Source of the DNA: Streptosporangiaceae bacterium
Lineage (GTDB): Bacteria > Actinomycetota > Actinomycetes > Streptosporangiales > Streptosporangiaceae
DNA: 10,625 bases
Reading direction: 5' to 3'
NCBI GenBank assembly: GCA_025934635.1
Contig: JAICWX010000295.1
Span: 1 to 10,625 of the forward strand
Every line of letters begins with the position of its first letter. The first letter of the stretch is position 1. Shown one piece after another: positions 1-7,009 of the stretch. Made by a program: the position numbers and the translations under genes. The notes under the pieces were generated by a model that was not told the DNA's origin, searched no databases, and worked only from the letters and a program-made list of their open reading frames with translations.

Positions 1-2
1 AC

Positions 3-1631
3 TGGCCCCACTTCTCCAATGTTCTGGTGGGTGGCCTGAAGTCAGTGGCCGGTTGGTGGGTTGACCACGTCGCTACATATGCCTTGGGGCCAAAGAAAAA
101 ACCCGACTGTAATAAAACAGGTCAGGGCTGGAAGGAAGACGCTGGCTGGACTTTCACTGTAACTAACGCCACCGGCGGCGGGATGAAGGTGCCGCCGCTC
201 GACGGGTGCGCGGCGGCTACTGGAACTGATGGCCGGCATGGTGCGGAGATCACCAACCGGTACTGGTACGCATTCCGGGCACCACTGCCGGAGGGAGTCG
301 ACCAAGACCTCTCCCAAATCCTCGCGTACTCGTCTCTTGAGGACACCCTGGTCGGACTTTACCTGCGTCTAGCGCATGGAGAGGTAGTGATTCCGGGGCA
401 CTCGCGGGCACAGGTGAGCATCGCGAATCACCCTGAAGGGCATACCACCGTGTGGAACGCGCGTGCCGATCCTATCTCGATGGGTCTGAACGCGGTTCTG
501 AGTTTGGCAGACGTAGGGACACTCGGGCTAGGCAAGCTTGATCGAGCCGCCGTGAAGGCTGGCGAGGATGCGCTCTGGGACCTGCGTGCCAAAGATGGCA
601 CGCTTGGCAATGCCGATATCGCCGCGACGACGGCCGATCCTGAGTGGCGCGAAAAGATCATCGACGAAGCGCGCTCCTCGAAAAAGTTTCCGATCTCGCA
701 CCTGGAGAATTTTCTCAATGGCGTAAGTATGCTCGATTGCGCCGAGCAAGTCGCGGCTCAGATATGGCCCCCTAGCAATGATACAGATTTGAAAAAGATG
801 GGAGCCTTTCTCTCTGCTGTCGCCGGTCAGTGCCGGGCTCAGTTCGCCGAATGGGTGCTCGGCAGGGTTTATACTGAGGCGCTGCCGGCGAACCAGGCGA
901 GGATGGCGCTCAGTGCCGTGAAGGGACTCCTGGACTTTAAATCCGAGCAGGCGACGCTGGAGACGTCGCTCGCCGGTTGGGCAAAGATTATCCATTCATC
1001 CGATTATCTTCATGCGCGACTTTCCGGGCAGCAGGCACGCGATCCCCGCTCGGAATCTGTGTTTAGTGCTGGCGCGCTCCCCGACACCGAGCTCCGGCCG
1101 AATGGTCCTCATACCTGTCCGAGCCCGGGACCCATTGTGATACCAGGTGCCCAGCCTGGCGTCCGCTGCCGTTGGGTTGTACACCTCGACCTAGACGGGA
1201 ACGGCGTCAACGACGAGGTAGTGCTGTGGCGCTCTGACTACGCTCGTGGCGCAGTCGCCGTGACCGACGGCGGAACGATCCTTCAGCTGCAGGCGACGCC
1301 AACCCACGAGAGCGCTGAGATCCCGACAGCTGACTGGAGGACAACGGGCCTCGGTCCAGTGGACGAGTTCCCGTACTCTCTCGACAGCGCGACTCCTATG
1401 AAGGTCATTCGCGCCTCCGGCGGACGACAGGTGCTGGCGGTCGACTCCTACGACGGCGCGCTAAACCCGCTCGTCTGGCTGCTCGGCATGGATACAGCAG
1501 GGCATCTCGCCTTCGTCGCCGACAGTAAGGACTTCTCGGCCGCCTACACTCAAGCAAGTTTGAACAACAATCAATTCGGCTGCGCCCTCGACCAAATAGT
1601 CTTTACACCACCCATGCACATTTCGTGTTGA
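3..1631 (+). CDS. Hypothetical protein with one FG-GAP-like calcium-loop motif, 5' partial
   Basis: I do not recognise the family. The frame is open to the window's left edge (reading WPHFSNVL before the GTG at 27), so the true start is probably upstream; from the GTG the protein is 534 aa. The N-terminal part is rich in Gly, Thr and Trp. Around residues 386-397 (counted from the GTG) HLDLDGNGVNDEV has the spaced Asp/Asn pattern of calcium-binding loops in FG-GAP/VCBS-type repeats, but only one copy is present. Several Cys residues, including the last residue, would fit an exported protein; any signal peptide would lie outside the window. Base composition is lower in G+C than the regulator gene downstream (positions 661-720 hold 31 G/C of 60; positions 4441-4500 hold 50 of 60), which suggests a different origin. 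The reading frame is well supported by length; the function is unknown. Confidence 0.72.
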   Translation, partial: WPHFSNVLVGGLKSVAGWWVDHVATYALGPKKKPDCNKTGQGWKEDAGWTFTVTNATGGGMKVPPLDGCAAATGTDGRHGAEITNRYWYAFRAPLPEGVDQDLSQILAYSSLEDTLVGLYLRLAHGEVVIPGHSRAQVSIANHPEGHTTVWNARADPISMGLNAVLSLADVGTLGLGKLDRAAVKAGEDALWDLRAKDGTLGNADIAATTADPEWREKIIDEARSSKKFPISHLENFLNGVSMLDCAEQVAAQIWPPSNDTDLKKMGAFLSAVAGQCRAQFAEWVLGRVYTEALPANQARMALSAVKGLLDFKSEQATLETSLAGWAKIIHSSDYLHARLSGQQARDPRSESVFSAGALPDTELRPNGPHTCPSPGPIVIPGAQPGVRCRWVVHLDLDGNGVNDEVVLWRSDYARGAVAVTDGGTILQLQATPTHESAEIPTADWRTTGLGPVDEFPYSLDSATPMKVIRASGGRQVLAVDSYDGALNPLVWLLGMDTAGHLAFVADSKDFSAAYTQASLNNNQFGCALDQIVFTPPMHISC

Positions 1632-1875
1632 GCCCTAATCGTCTTTAATTGCTCGCCGGCTGGTCAGTAATCGCCCATACGCGGCGGGGTCAAACGGTAG
1701 CTCCACGCTCGTCGGCTGCGTACCGCAGGGCGTCCAGATCGTGCTGTTCTACATCGCCAGACCGGCAGTTGCGCACCATGCACTAGCCGCAGCGATCAGC
1801 GGCTATGTGCGCGGTACAACGCACTCTCATGCCGCGCGTCGTTCGTTGACCGGGTTGAGCGTGCCAGCCGGAAGG

Positions 1876-2301
1876 TCAGGGGACCGTTCCGCGGGGTACG
1901 GCCCATTGCACTGGCTGGCCGGTGACCTGTGCGATCAGTTCATAGTCACCGTCGTAGTGCAGGACGGTGACACGTTCTCGCTCGGCTACTGCCGCGATCA
2001 GCAGGTCGGGCAGGCCGACCGCCCGGATGCGCCCGCCGCGCCACAAGGCGGCCTGGACGTCAAGGGCGCGCCGCCAGTCCTCATCGCGGGTGGCCAGCCA
2101 TTCGTAACCAGCGTCGCGGTCGGCTCGCACCTGATCGAGCTCCGCGCCGCCGCGGGTTGCCCATCTGAGCTCGAACTCGATGACACCGCAGGTTGCCACC
2201 ATTCCTGACTCAATCAGCGGCACCAGGACAGCCGCCACGGCCGGGTGGCGCAGGCGAGCGAGCGCGCTGGTATCAGCCAGGTAGCGTGCTACCGCTGCCA
2301 T
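1876..2301 (-). CDS. vapC: VapC-family toxin, PIN-domain ribonuclease
   Basis: The 141-aa protein has the size and motif order of a PIN-domain VapC toxin, a Mg2+-dependent endoribonuclease that cuts tRNA, rRNA or mRNA and is held inactive by its VapB partner. The acidic site residues are visible: D10 in YLADTSAL near the N-terminus, E42/E44 in GVIEFELRWA, D99 in GLPDLLIAA, and D117/D119 in LHYDGDYELIA. None of the key acids is missing, so the toxin looks intact. Its ATG lies inside the 3' end of vapB (13-bp overlap), the usual arrangement for translational coupling that keeps antitoxin in excess. The target RNA cannot be deduced. A long plus-strand frame over the same bases has no family signal and is a shadow. 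Confidence 0.93.
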   Translation of the reverse strand: MAAVARYLADTSALARLRHPAVAAVLVPLIESGMVATCGVIEFELRWATRGGAELDQVRADRDAGYEWLATRDEDWRRALDVQAALWRGGRIRAVGLPDLLIAAVAERERVTVLHYDGDYELIAQVTGQPVQWAVPRGTVP

Positions 2302-2498
2302 GCGGCCCGCATCACATCCTCGTCTTCGAGATCGGGCAGGTCGCCGGAGGTAAGCCTGTGCAGATCACGCCGCCTGGCCGCCAGCGCGGCGACCTCACGG
2401 AGGGCGGCGTTGACGGTGTCCTTCTTGGTCGCGGTGCCCAGTGCCTGCTGAGCGGCCGCGAGATACTCGTCGTCGATCTCAACCAGGGTCTTGGTCAT
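2289..2498 (-). CDS. vapB: VapB-family antitoxin
   Basis: The 69-aa protein is the antitoxin partner of the overlapping PIN toxin. Residues 1-40 (MTKTLVEIDDEYLAAAQQAL then TKKDTVNAALREV) match the actinobacterial VapB pattern: a short beta strand and two helices typical of a ribbon-helix-helix DNA-binding dimer. The acidic C-terminus (DLPDLEDED) followed by a Trp is the kind of tail that wraps the VapC active site. An excellent ribosome binding site, AGGAGG within GGAAGGAGG on the minus strand (2505-2513), sits 6 nt ahead of the ATG and fixes the start. The gene is first in a two-gene operon and probably autoregulated, since a perfect inverted repeat lies just upstream (2518-2548). Confidence 0.93.
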   Translation of the reverse strand: MTKTLVEIDDEYLAAAQQALGTATKKDTVNAALREVAALAARRRDLHRLTSGDLPDLEDEDVMRAAWQR

Positions 2499-2517
2499 CT
2501 GCCGCCTCCTTCCCCCA

Positions 2518-2548
2518 ATATATCCAATGAAGGTGAATTTGGATATAT
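2518..2548 (-). promoter_or_regulatory. vapBC operator: perfect 10-bp inverted repeat
   Basis: ATATATCCAA (2518-2527) and TTGGATATAT (2539-2548) are exact reverse complements separated by 11 nt. The repeat starts 20 bp upstream of the vapB ATG, and its AT-rich arms stand out against high-GC surroundings. VapB-VapC complexes of this family commonly bind such inverted repeats to repress their own promoter, and the vapB-proximal arm contains a possible -10 box (TATATT on the minus strand). That this is the VapB operator is inferred from position and symmetry; the exact promoter hexamers are uncertain. Confidence 0.72.
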
Positions 2549-2702
2549 CAAGCTGCGCTGCCAGAGAAGCCGGGGCCGGGCACTTGCGGCTCTATCACGC
2601 CTGCTGAGGGCGGCAGGTCCCCGCGCAACAACGGCATTCACGGCAGCTGCCGTACTACGTCGTCGACCCGGAGGCAACGTGCTGCCTGACGACAGCGCGT
2701 GG

Positions 2703-3344
2703 TTACCAGCGGTCGACGTGCAGCACCTCCGCCAGCGGCCGGCGCACGGCCGGGCGGAAGGTGTCGCCGGTGTAGTAGGCAGTGGGGATCAGCGCGCCCT
2801 GGCGGATGTCCTCGGGGAGCCCGAGCAACTCAGCGATCTCGGTCTCGTATTTCAGGTGCAGCGTGGTCCAGGCGGTCCCGAGTCCCCGGGTCCGGCAGGC
2901 CAGCATGTAGCTCCACGCGGCGGGCAGCAGCGATCCCCACAGCCCGGCCTGCGTTTCCCCGGCCGGCCAGGCGGGCTGCACCGTGATGCACGGGATAACC
3001 AGGACCGGCACCTCGCCCATGTGCTGGGCCAGGTAGGCGCTGCTGCTGCCCACCCGGGCCATGAGCCCGCTGCCGGAGCCCCGGCTCGGGTCGGCGGCGA
3101 CGGCGCTGGCCAGGTAGGGCTCAGCCGAGCGCCGGTAGAAATCCCCGATCTGCGCGCGCACCTGCGGATCGGTTACCACGATCCAGTGCCAGCCCTGCCG
3201 CATGCCGCCGCTCGGCGCCTGCAGCGCGATCTCCAGGCACTCCTTCACCAGGTCGAGCGGCACGGGACGGGACAGGTCCAAGCGCTTGCGCACCGACCGG
3301 GTCGTGGTCAGCAGCTCATCAGGTGTCAGCGGCACATCACGCAT
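2703..3344 (-). CDS. Nitroreductase-family flavoprotein
   Basis: The 213-aa protein is the usual length for the FMN-dependent nitroreductase fold. The N-terminal TTRSVRKRLD (14-23) matches the basic FMN-phosphate-binding segment. APSGGMRQGWHW (43-54) matches the family's APSGGNxQPWxF motif with Met in place of the usual Asn. GLGTAW (154-159) is the second FMN-contact motif, and the C-terminus RRPLAEVLHVDRW is typical of actinobacterial members. Such enzymes are cytosolic NAD(P)H-dependent reductases of nitro compounds, quinones or enones; the substrate here cannot be told. The ATG at 3344 lacks a strong Shine-Dalgarno. The gene is divergent from the STAND-SARP regulator with 54 bp between the start codons, so shared control is possible. 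The Asn-to-Met change may alter flavin or substrate contacts, but I see no disabling lesion. Confidence 0.9.
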   Translation of the reverse strand: MRDVPLTPDELLTTTRSVRKRLDLSRPVPLDLVKECLEIALQAPSGGMRQGWHWIVVTDPQVRAQIGDFYRRSAEPYLASAVAADPSRGSGSGLMARVGSSSAYLAQHMGEVPVLVIPCITVQPAWPAGETQAGLWGSLLPAAWSYMLACRTRGLGTAWTTLHLKYETEIAELLGLPEDIRQGALIPTAYYTGDTFRPAVRRPLAEVLHVDRW

Positions 3345-3347
3345 GAT

Positions 3348-3366
3348 CGCACATCAAGGTAGTGCG
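3348..3366. promoter_or_regulatory. Inverted repeat in the divergent nitroreductase/regulator spacer
   Basis: CGCAC (3348-3352) and GTGCG (3362-3366) are perfect 5-bp arms around 9 nt; allowing one bulged T the symmetry extends to GAT/ATC at 3345-3369. The repeat sits in the only spacer between two divergent start codons (3344 and 3399), where a dyad-binding regulator could act on both genes. The arms are short for GC-rich DNA, so chance is a real alternative, and no clear -35/-10 pair is visible. Confidence 0.3.
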
Positions 3367-3398
3367 TATCTTCGCGGGCAGATTCCGCTCTGTAGGGC

Positions 3399-6300
3399 AT
3401 GAGTGTGATGAACACCCTGGATCCGGCGGCCGAACCCATCGCTTCCCGCCGTGGCACAACCGGAGCGCCGTCATCCGCCCTGGCGCCGCTGGTCCCGCCC
3501 GCCGGGCTGCCGCGCGCCCTCGACGTCGAGCTGCCGCGCATGCGCCTGGTCCGGTTGCTCGAGGGCCGCTGGGACCGGCCGGTGACGTTGCTCATTGCCG
3601 GGCCGGGCTTCGGCAAGACCACCGTCCTGGCCCAGGCCATCCGGGCGCATCAGGTAGCGCCCCGCGGGATCGACGTGTGGCTGAGCTGCGAGGCGGCCTA
3701 CGAAGATCCCGTCTGCTTCGCCCAGGCCCTTCTCGGCGCCATATCGGCCGGCGAAGCTGCCCGCGGACCCGGCCGGCGAGCTGCTCCGGGGGCGCGGGAC
3801 GTCGTCGGCGCCCTGATCCGGCGGGCGCCGCTCGAGGTGTGCCTGCTGCTCGATGACGTACACGAGATCCCGCCGGGCTCGCCGGGCGCGGCGCTCCTGA
3901 GTGAGATCATCAGGACGCTGCCGGCGACAGTCCATCTCGTCCTGTCCGGCCGCGAGGCACCCGGCGTCCCGCTCGCACGACGCGAGGCCACCGGCGAGGT
4001 GATCAGGATCGGCGGCGAGGACCTCGCCTTCACCGACGTCGAAGTACGGGCGCTCGCCCGCCGGCTCGGGCGGGACGCGCGGATCGCCGGACCGCTGCAC
4101 GGCTGGCCCGCCATGGTCCGGCTGTCCCTGGCAGCCGGGCCCGGCGCGCCGTGGCAGTATGCCCGCGAGGAGGTGCTCGGCCGGGTCAGCCACTCGCAGC
4201 GCCTGGCGCTGACAGCACTGGCTGCGCTCGGCACCGCCACCGCCCGCGAGGTCGCCGAGGTCGCCAAGATCGCGGGCGGGCCAATCGATCTCGATGATCT
4301 CGCCCGGCAGGTTCCCCTGGTCGGCGTGCTGGACGACGGCCGTTACCGTGCCCACGACCTGTGGGCCGATGCGGCGCCGCAGATCATGACGGCGCAGGAC
4401 GCGCGCTCCCTGCGCGAACGCGCCGTCACGGTGCTCGCCGCCCGCGGCGACCTGGCTCGGGCCGGCCGGCTGGCCTGCCAGGCGCAGGACTGGCGGCTGC
4501 TCGGCGAACTGGCCGTCGGCCTCGTCCACACGACGCTATCGGCGCTGCCGCGCGCGATCGCGGACCGGTGGCTGGACGCGGTCCCGCTCCCGGTCGCGGA
4601 CGACCCGGCGTTCATGCTGCTGCGGGCCGCCGCCCTGCACGCCGGCAACTTCCGGGATCCGCGCATCGACCCCCTGCTCGACCAGGCCTGGAAGGGGATG
4701 CGCGGCCGCCATGACCGGCGCGGCGCCGCCGCCGTGCTGGGGCAGGCCATGATCACGGCGCACTCCCGCGCTGACCACGCCCGGCTCACCGTGATAGCCG
4801 GATGGGGCGACCAGTTCGACGGCCCCGTTTCTCCAGCCGTGACGCTGCTGCGCCGCAACATCGCCGCCATACGCGCCGAGCTGGTCGGCGACCCGGAAGC
4901 CGCGCTGGCCGAGTTCGCCCAGCTGCCAGTGCAGGAGGTACCTCCTGCCTTCGCCCTGTCTATGTGGCGATTTCATTTCCACTGCCTGAACATGTGCGGG
5001 CGCGGCCGGGAGGCGGCCGAGCTGGCCGACCGGACGCTCGACCAAGCCGCGGACGAGTTCGTCCGGCTCTCCGGGGCCATGGCCCGCTGGTTCGACGGCG
5101 ACCCGTCCGCCCTGGGGCGGCTGCGCCGCCAGGGACTGGGAGCGCTCCTGGCCGGCCTCGGTTCGGGTGGGCAGGCCCCGGCCCGGCCGCCAGGGACATC
5201 CGAACAGGCCAGCCAGGCGACGACGGCCCGGGAAGGCTTCGTCTCGACCGCGCTGGCAGCCGTAATGGCGGCCTCGTGCGGAGCAGCGGCCCCGTTCCCG
5301 CCGTTTCCCTGCGGAGACCCCGGCGGCTACGACAATCCCCGCGACGCCACCCTGGCCTGCGCCGCTCAGGCGGCGGTAGCGGTGGCAGGTGGCGCCGAAA
5401 CCGAAGCGCGCCAGGCCTATGCGCATCACCTGGCCAGCTGGCCCGTCGAGCGCAAGTTCGCCGAGCGGCACCTGCGCCGCTTCCTGGCCCTCGGCTACGT
5501 CCTGAGCGAGCCGCTGCGCGCGCACTGGGACAGCGTCGCCCTCGGTCCCTCGCACCGCGCGGCCCGGGCGGCCGCGCGCGTCCTGATCCGGGCCCGGGCG
5601 GGCAACCTGGCCGGCGCCGCCGACCTGTCACCGGCGCACGCCCTGTGCTTCCTGCCGCTGCCATGGTCGGTCGAGCTCGCCGCCCGGCTGGCCGAGGCCG
5701 GTCATCCCCACGGGCTCACGCTGGGCCGCTGGCTCGCTGACACGCTCGGCCCCGCGGCCCGCCGTCAGCTCCGTGAGACGGCACGGTCAGCCGACAAGCA
5801 GGTCGCGGCGGGATCCGCGCAGCTCCTCGCGGCCCTGCCCGCGCCCCCCGCGCACCGGACCCAGATCGCCGTCATCGGGCCGCTGCGGCTGACGCGCGAC
5901 GGCAAGCCGGTCGACGCGCCGGAGCTGCGGCGCGCCCGGGTGCGCCAGCTGCTCAGCGTGCTGGTCCTGCGGCCCGTCCTGACCCGCGATCAGGCGATCG
6001 AGCTGCTCTGGCCGGACCTGGACCCGGAGAAGGCGGCCAGGAACATGCGGGTCACGCTGACCCACCTTCGCCGGCTGCTCGAACCCGACCGATCCGTCGG
6101 TGAAGCGAGCTACCACCTGCGTACCGACGGGGACCGGATCCGGCTCGTGGAGTCCGAGTCCCTCTCCGTGGACGTGTGGACCCTGAACGCCCTCGACAAG
6201 CGGGCCGGCCAGGCGCGGGCCGACGGTGACGTCGACCGCACCGCCGCCCTGCTGGCCGACGCGGTGGCGCTGTGGCGCGGCGAGCCGCTGCCGGACCTGC

Positions 6301-6623
6301 AGTACGTGTGCAGTCCCGACATCGAGGTCGACGCCGACCGGATCCGTGGCCGCCATGTCGGCCACCTGCTGGCCCTCAGCGAACTGCGCCTGGTCGCCGA
6401 CGATACGGCGGCTTCGTTCGCCCTGGCCGAGCAGGCGCTGTCGCTCGAACCGTTCGACGCCCGCGGCCACCGCGTCGCCCTTGCCGCCGCCCTCCGGGCC
6501 CGCTGTCCCGCCCGGATCGCCGCGGCGCACCGGCGGGTCTGCTCGGCCCTGCGGCAGCTCGGCGTCCCGCCCGACCCGCCGACCGCCATCCTGCTGCGGC
6601 AGGCGGCTCGCTGGGCCGGTTAA
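3399..6623 (+). CDS. STAND ATPase-SARP fusion transcriptional regulator (C-terminal wHTH and BTAD)
   Basis: A 1074-aa signal-dependent activator. The N-terminal NTPase is MalT/LAL-like: Walker A GPGFGKTT at 68-75, Walker B VCLLLDDVHEI at 147-157, a sensor-like LVLSGRE at 180-186 and a GWP motif at 235-237. Residues about 260-815 are Ala/Leu/Arg-rich and probably form the TPR-like superhelix typical of MalT relatives. Residues about 821-920 (IAVIGPLRLTRDGKP ... LLWPDLDPEKAARNMRVTLTHLRRLL) form the SARP winged-helix DNA-binding domain, and about 925-1070 (SVDVWTL ... ALWRGEPLPDL ... EPFDARGHR) the BTAD domain. In AfsR/DnrI-type SARPs the winged helix is N-terminal; here it is at the far end, as LuxR HTHs are in MalT. 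An internal ATG at codon 4 (3408) has better spacing from AGGG and may be the true start. I saw no TTA codon. The inducing ligand is unknown; the likely target is the next gene. Confidence 0.93.
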   Translation: MSVMNTLDPAAEPIASRRGTTGAPSSALAPLVPPAGLPRALDVELPRMRLVRLLEGRWDRPVTLLIAGPGFGKTTVLAQAIRAHQVAPRGIDVWLSCEAAYEDPVCFAQALLGAISAGEAARGPGRRAAPGARDVVGALIRRAPLEVCLLLDDVHEIPPGSPGAALLSEIIRTLPATVHLVLSGREAPGVPLARREATGEVIRIGGEDLAFTDVEVRALARRLGRDARIAGPLHGWPAMVRLSLAAGPGAPWQYAREEVLGRVSHSQRLALTALAALGTATAREVAEVAKIAGGPIDLDDLARQVPLVGVLDDGRYRAHDLWADAAPQIMTAQDARSLRERAVTVLAARGDLARAGRLACQAQDWRLLGELAVGLVHTTLSALPRAIADRWLDAVPLPVADDPAFMLLRAAALHAGNFRDPRIDPLLDQAWKGMRGRHDRRGAAAVLGQAMITAHSRADHARLTVIAGWGDQFDGPVSPAVTLLRRNIAAIRAELVGDPEAALAEFAQLPVQEVPPAFALSMWRFHFHCLNMCGRGREAAELADRTLDQAADEFVRLSGAMARWFDGDPSALGRLRRQGLGALLAGLGSGGQAPARPPGTSEQASQATTAREGFVSTALAAVMAASCGAAAPFPPFPCGDPGGYDNPRDATLACAAQAAVAVAGGAETEARQAYAHHLASWPVERKFAERHLRRFLALGYVLSEPLRAHWDSVALGPSHRAARAAARVLIRARAGNLAGAADLSPAHALCFLPLPWSVELAARLAEAGHPHGLTLGRWLADTLGPAARRQLRETARSADKQVAAGSAQLLAALPAPPAHRTQIAVIGPLRLTRDGKPVDAPELRRARVRQLLSVLVLRPVLTRDQAIELLWPDLDPEKAARNMRVTLTHLRRLLEPDRSVGEASYHLRTDGDRIRLVESESLSVDVWTLNALDKRAGQARADGDVDRTAALLADAVALWRGEPLPDLQYVCSPDIEVDADRIRGRHVGHLLALSELRLVADDTAASFALAEQALSLEPFDARGHRVALAAALRARCPARIAAAHRRVCSALRQLGVPPDPPTAILLRQAARWAG

Positions 6624-6637
6624 CGCCCGGTTAGCGC
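6616..6637 (+). promoter_or_regulatory. Tandem 11-bp direct repeats, candidate SARP operator
   Basis: CCGGTTAACGC (6616-6626) is followed directly by CCGGTTAGCGC (6627-6637); the copies differ at one base. An 11-bp period, one helical turn, is the hallmark of SARP binding sites, where heptamer direct repeats are spaced by 4 bp and overlap the -35 region. The first copy contains the regulator's own TAA stop. A weak -10 candidate (TTATCA, 6656-6661) lies 18 bp after the repeats, so they would cover the -35 position of a promoter for the gene at 6691. Spacing and context support a SARP operator; binding by the adjacent regulator is inference. Confidence 0.5.
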
Positions 6638-6690
6638 CGCCCTGCCAACGTCGTGTTATCAGCATCCGCCACGACAAGGGGGCACACGAA

Positions 6691-6999
6691 ATGGCAACAC
6701 TGGAACTGGTCACGCTGGAATGCCACCGCAAGCATGACCTCATCAACAAGGACGAGCCGCAGATCACCGTCGACGGCATCACCGTGTGGAACGGGGTCAT
6801 GGCCAAGGGCGCCAAGGCCGACCTGCGGCCCACGAGCGTCCACTTCAACGGCCGCGCCGAGGTGACGCTGCAGGAAGTCAGCAACGGCAAGCCCAAGCAG
6901 ATCGGCGACGAGGTCACCGTCAGGGAAAACGGCAACCCGGCGTCGGTGAACTTCAAGACCTCCGGCACCTGGTACGAGCTGGCCATCAAGGTGTCGTAG
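6691..6999 (+). CDS. Small protein of unknown function downstream of the SARP-STAND regulator
   Basis: I do not recognise a named family. The 102-aa product begins at an ATG preceded by AAGGGGG (6676-6682) at 8 nt, a strong ribosome binding site that decides this start; the same frame is open much further upstream only because it runs through the regulator gene. The sequence alternates short beta-like strands (LELVTLEC, PQITVDGITVW, VHFNGRAEVTLQEV, DEVTVREN, WYELAIKV) with polar turns and has one Cys (11), no signal peptide and no membrane segment. It looks like a small cytosolic all-beta domain, distantly reminiscent of C2/PLAT-like sandwiches; that is impression, not homology. It lies 67 nt after the regulator, behind the tandem repeats, and is closed by a strong hairpin at 7018-7049, so it may be a separate regulated transcript. 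By analogy with afsS it could be the main output of the regulator. Confidence 0.78.
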   Translation: MATLELVTLECHRKHDLINKDEPQITVDGITVWNGVMAKGAKADLRPTSVHFNGRAEVTLQEVSNGKPKQIGDEVTVRENGNPASVNFKTSGTWYELAIKVS

Positions 7000-7009
7000 C
7001 CCAACCAGC

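Noticed and set aside
1690..1779. Minus-strand 29-codon frame (MVRNCRSGDVEQHDLDAL...) in the spacer 1632-1875
   Set aside because: No ribosome binding site and no recognisable domain; the frame is broken just upstream by TAG. Nothing else could be supported in this 244-bp spacer.
2549..2702. A gene or terminator between the vapBC operator and the nitroreductase
   Set aside because: Only a short GGCAGCTGCC palindrome is visible; no start signal, frame or convincing stem-loop.
2193..3362. Plus-strand 389-aa frame opposite vapBC and the nitroreductase
   Set aside because: Low-complexity Pro/Arg/Gly-rich translation lying antisense to well-recognised genes; a GC-rich shadow frame.
3471..4529. 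Minus-strand 352-aa frame inside the STAND-SARP gene
   Set aside because: Antisense to clear Walker motifs and without domain-like sequence; shadow of strong third-position GC bias.
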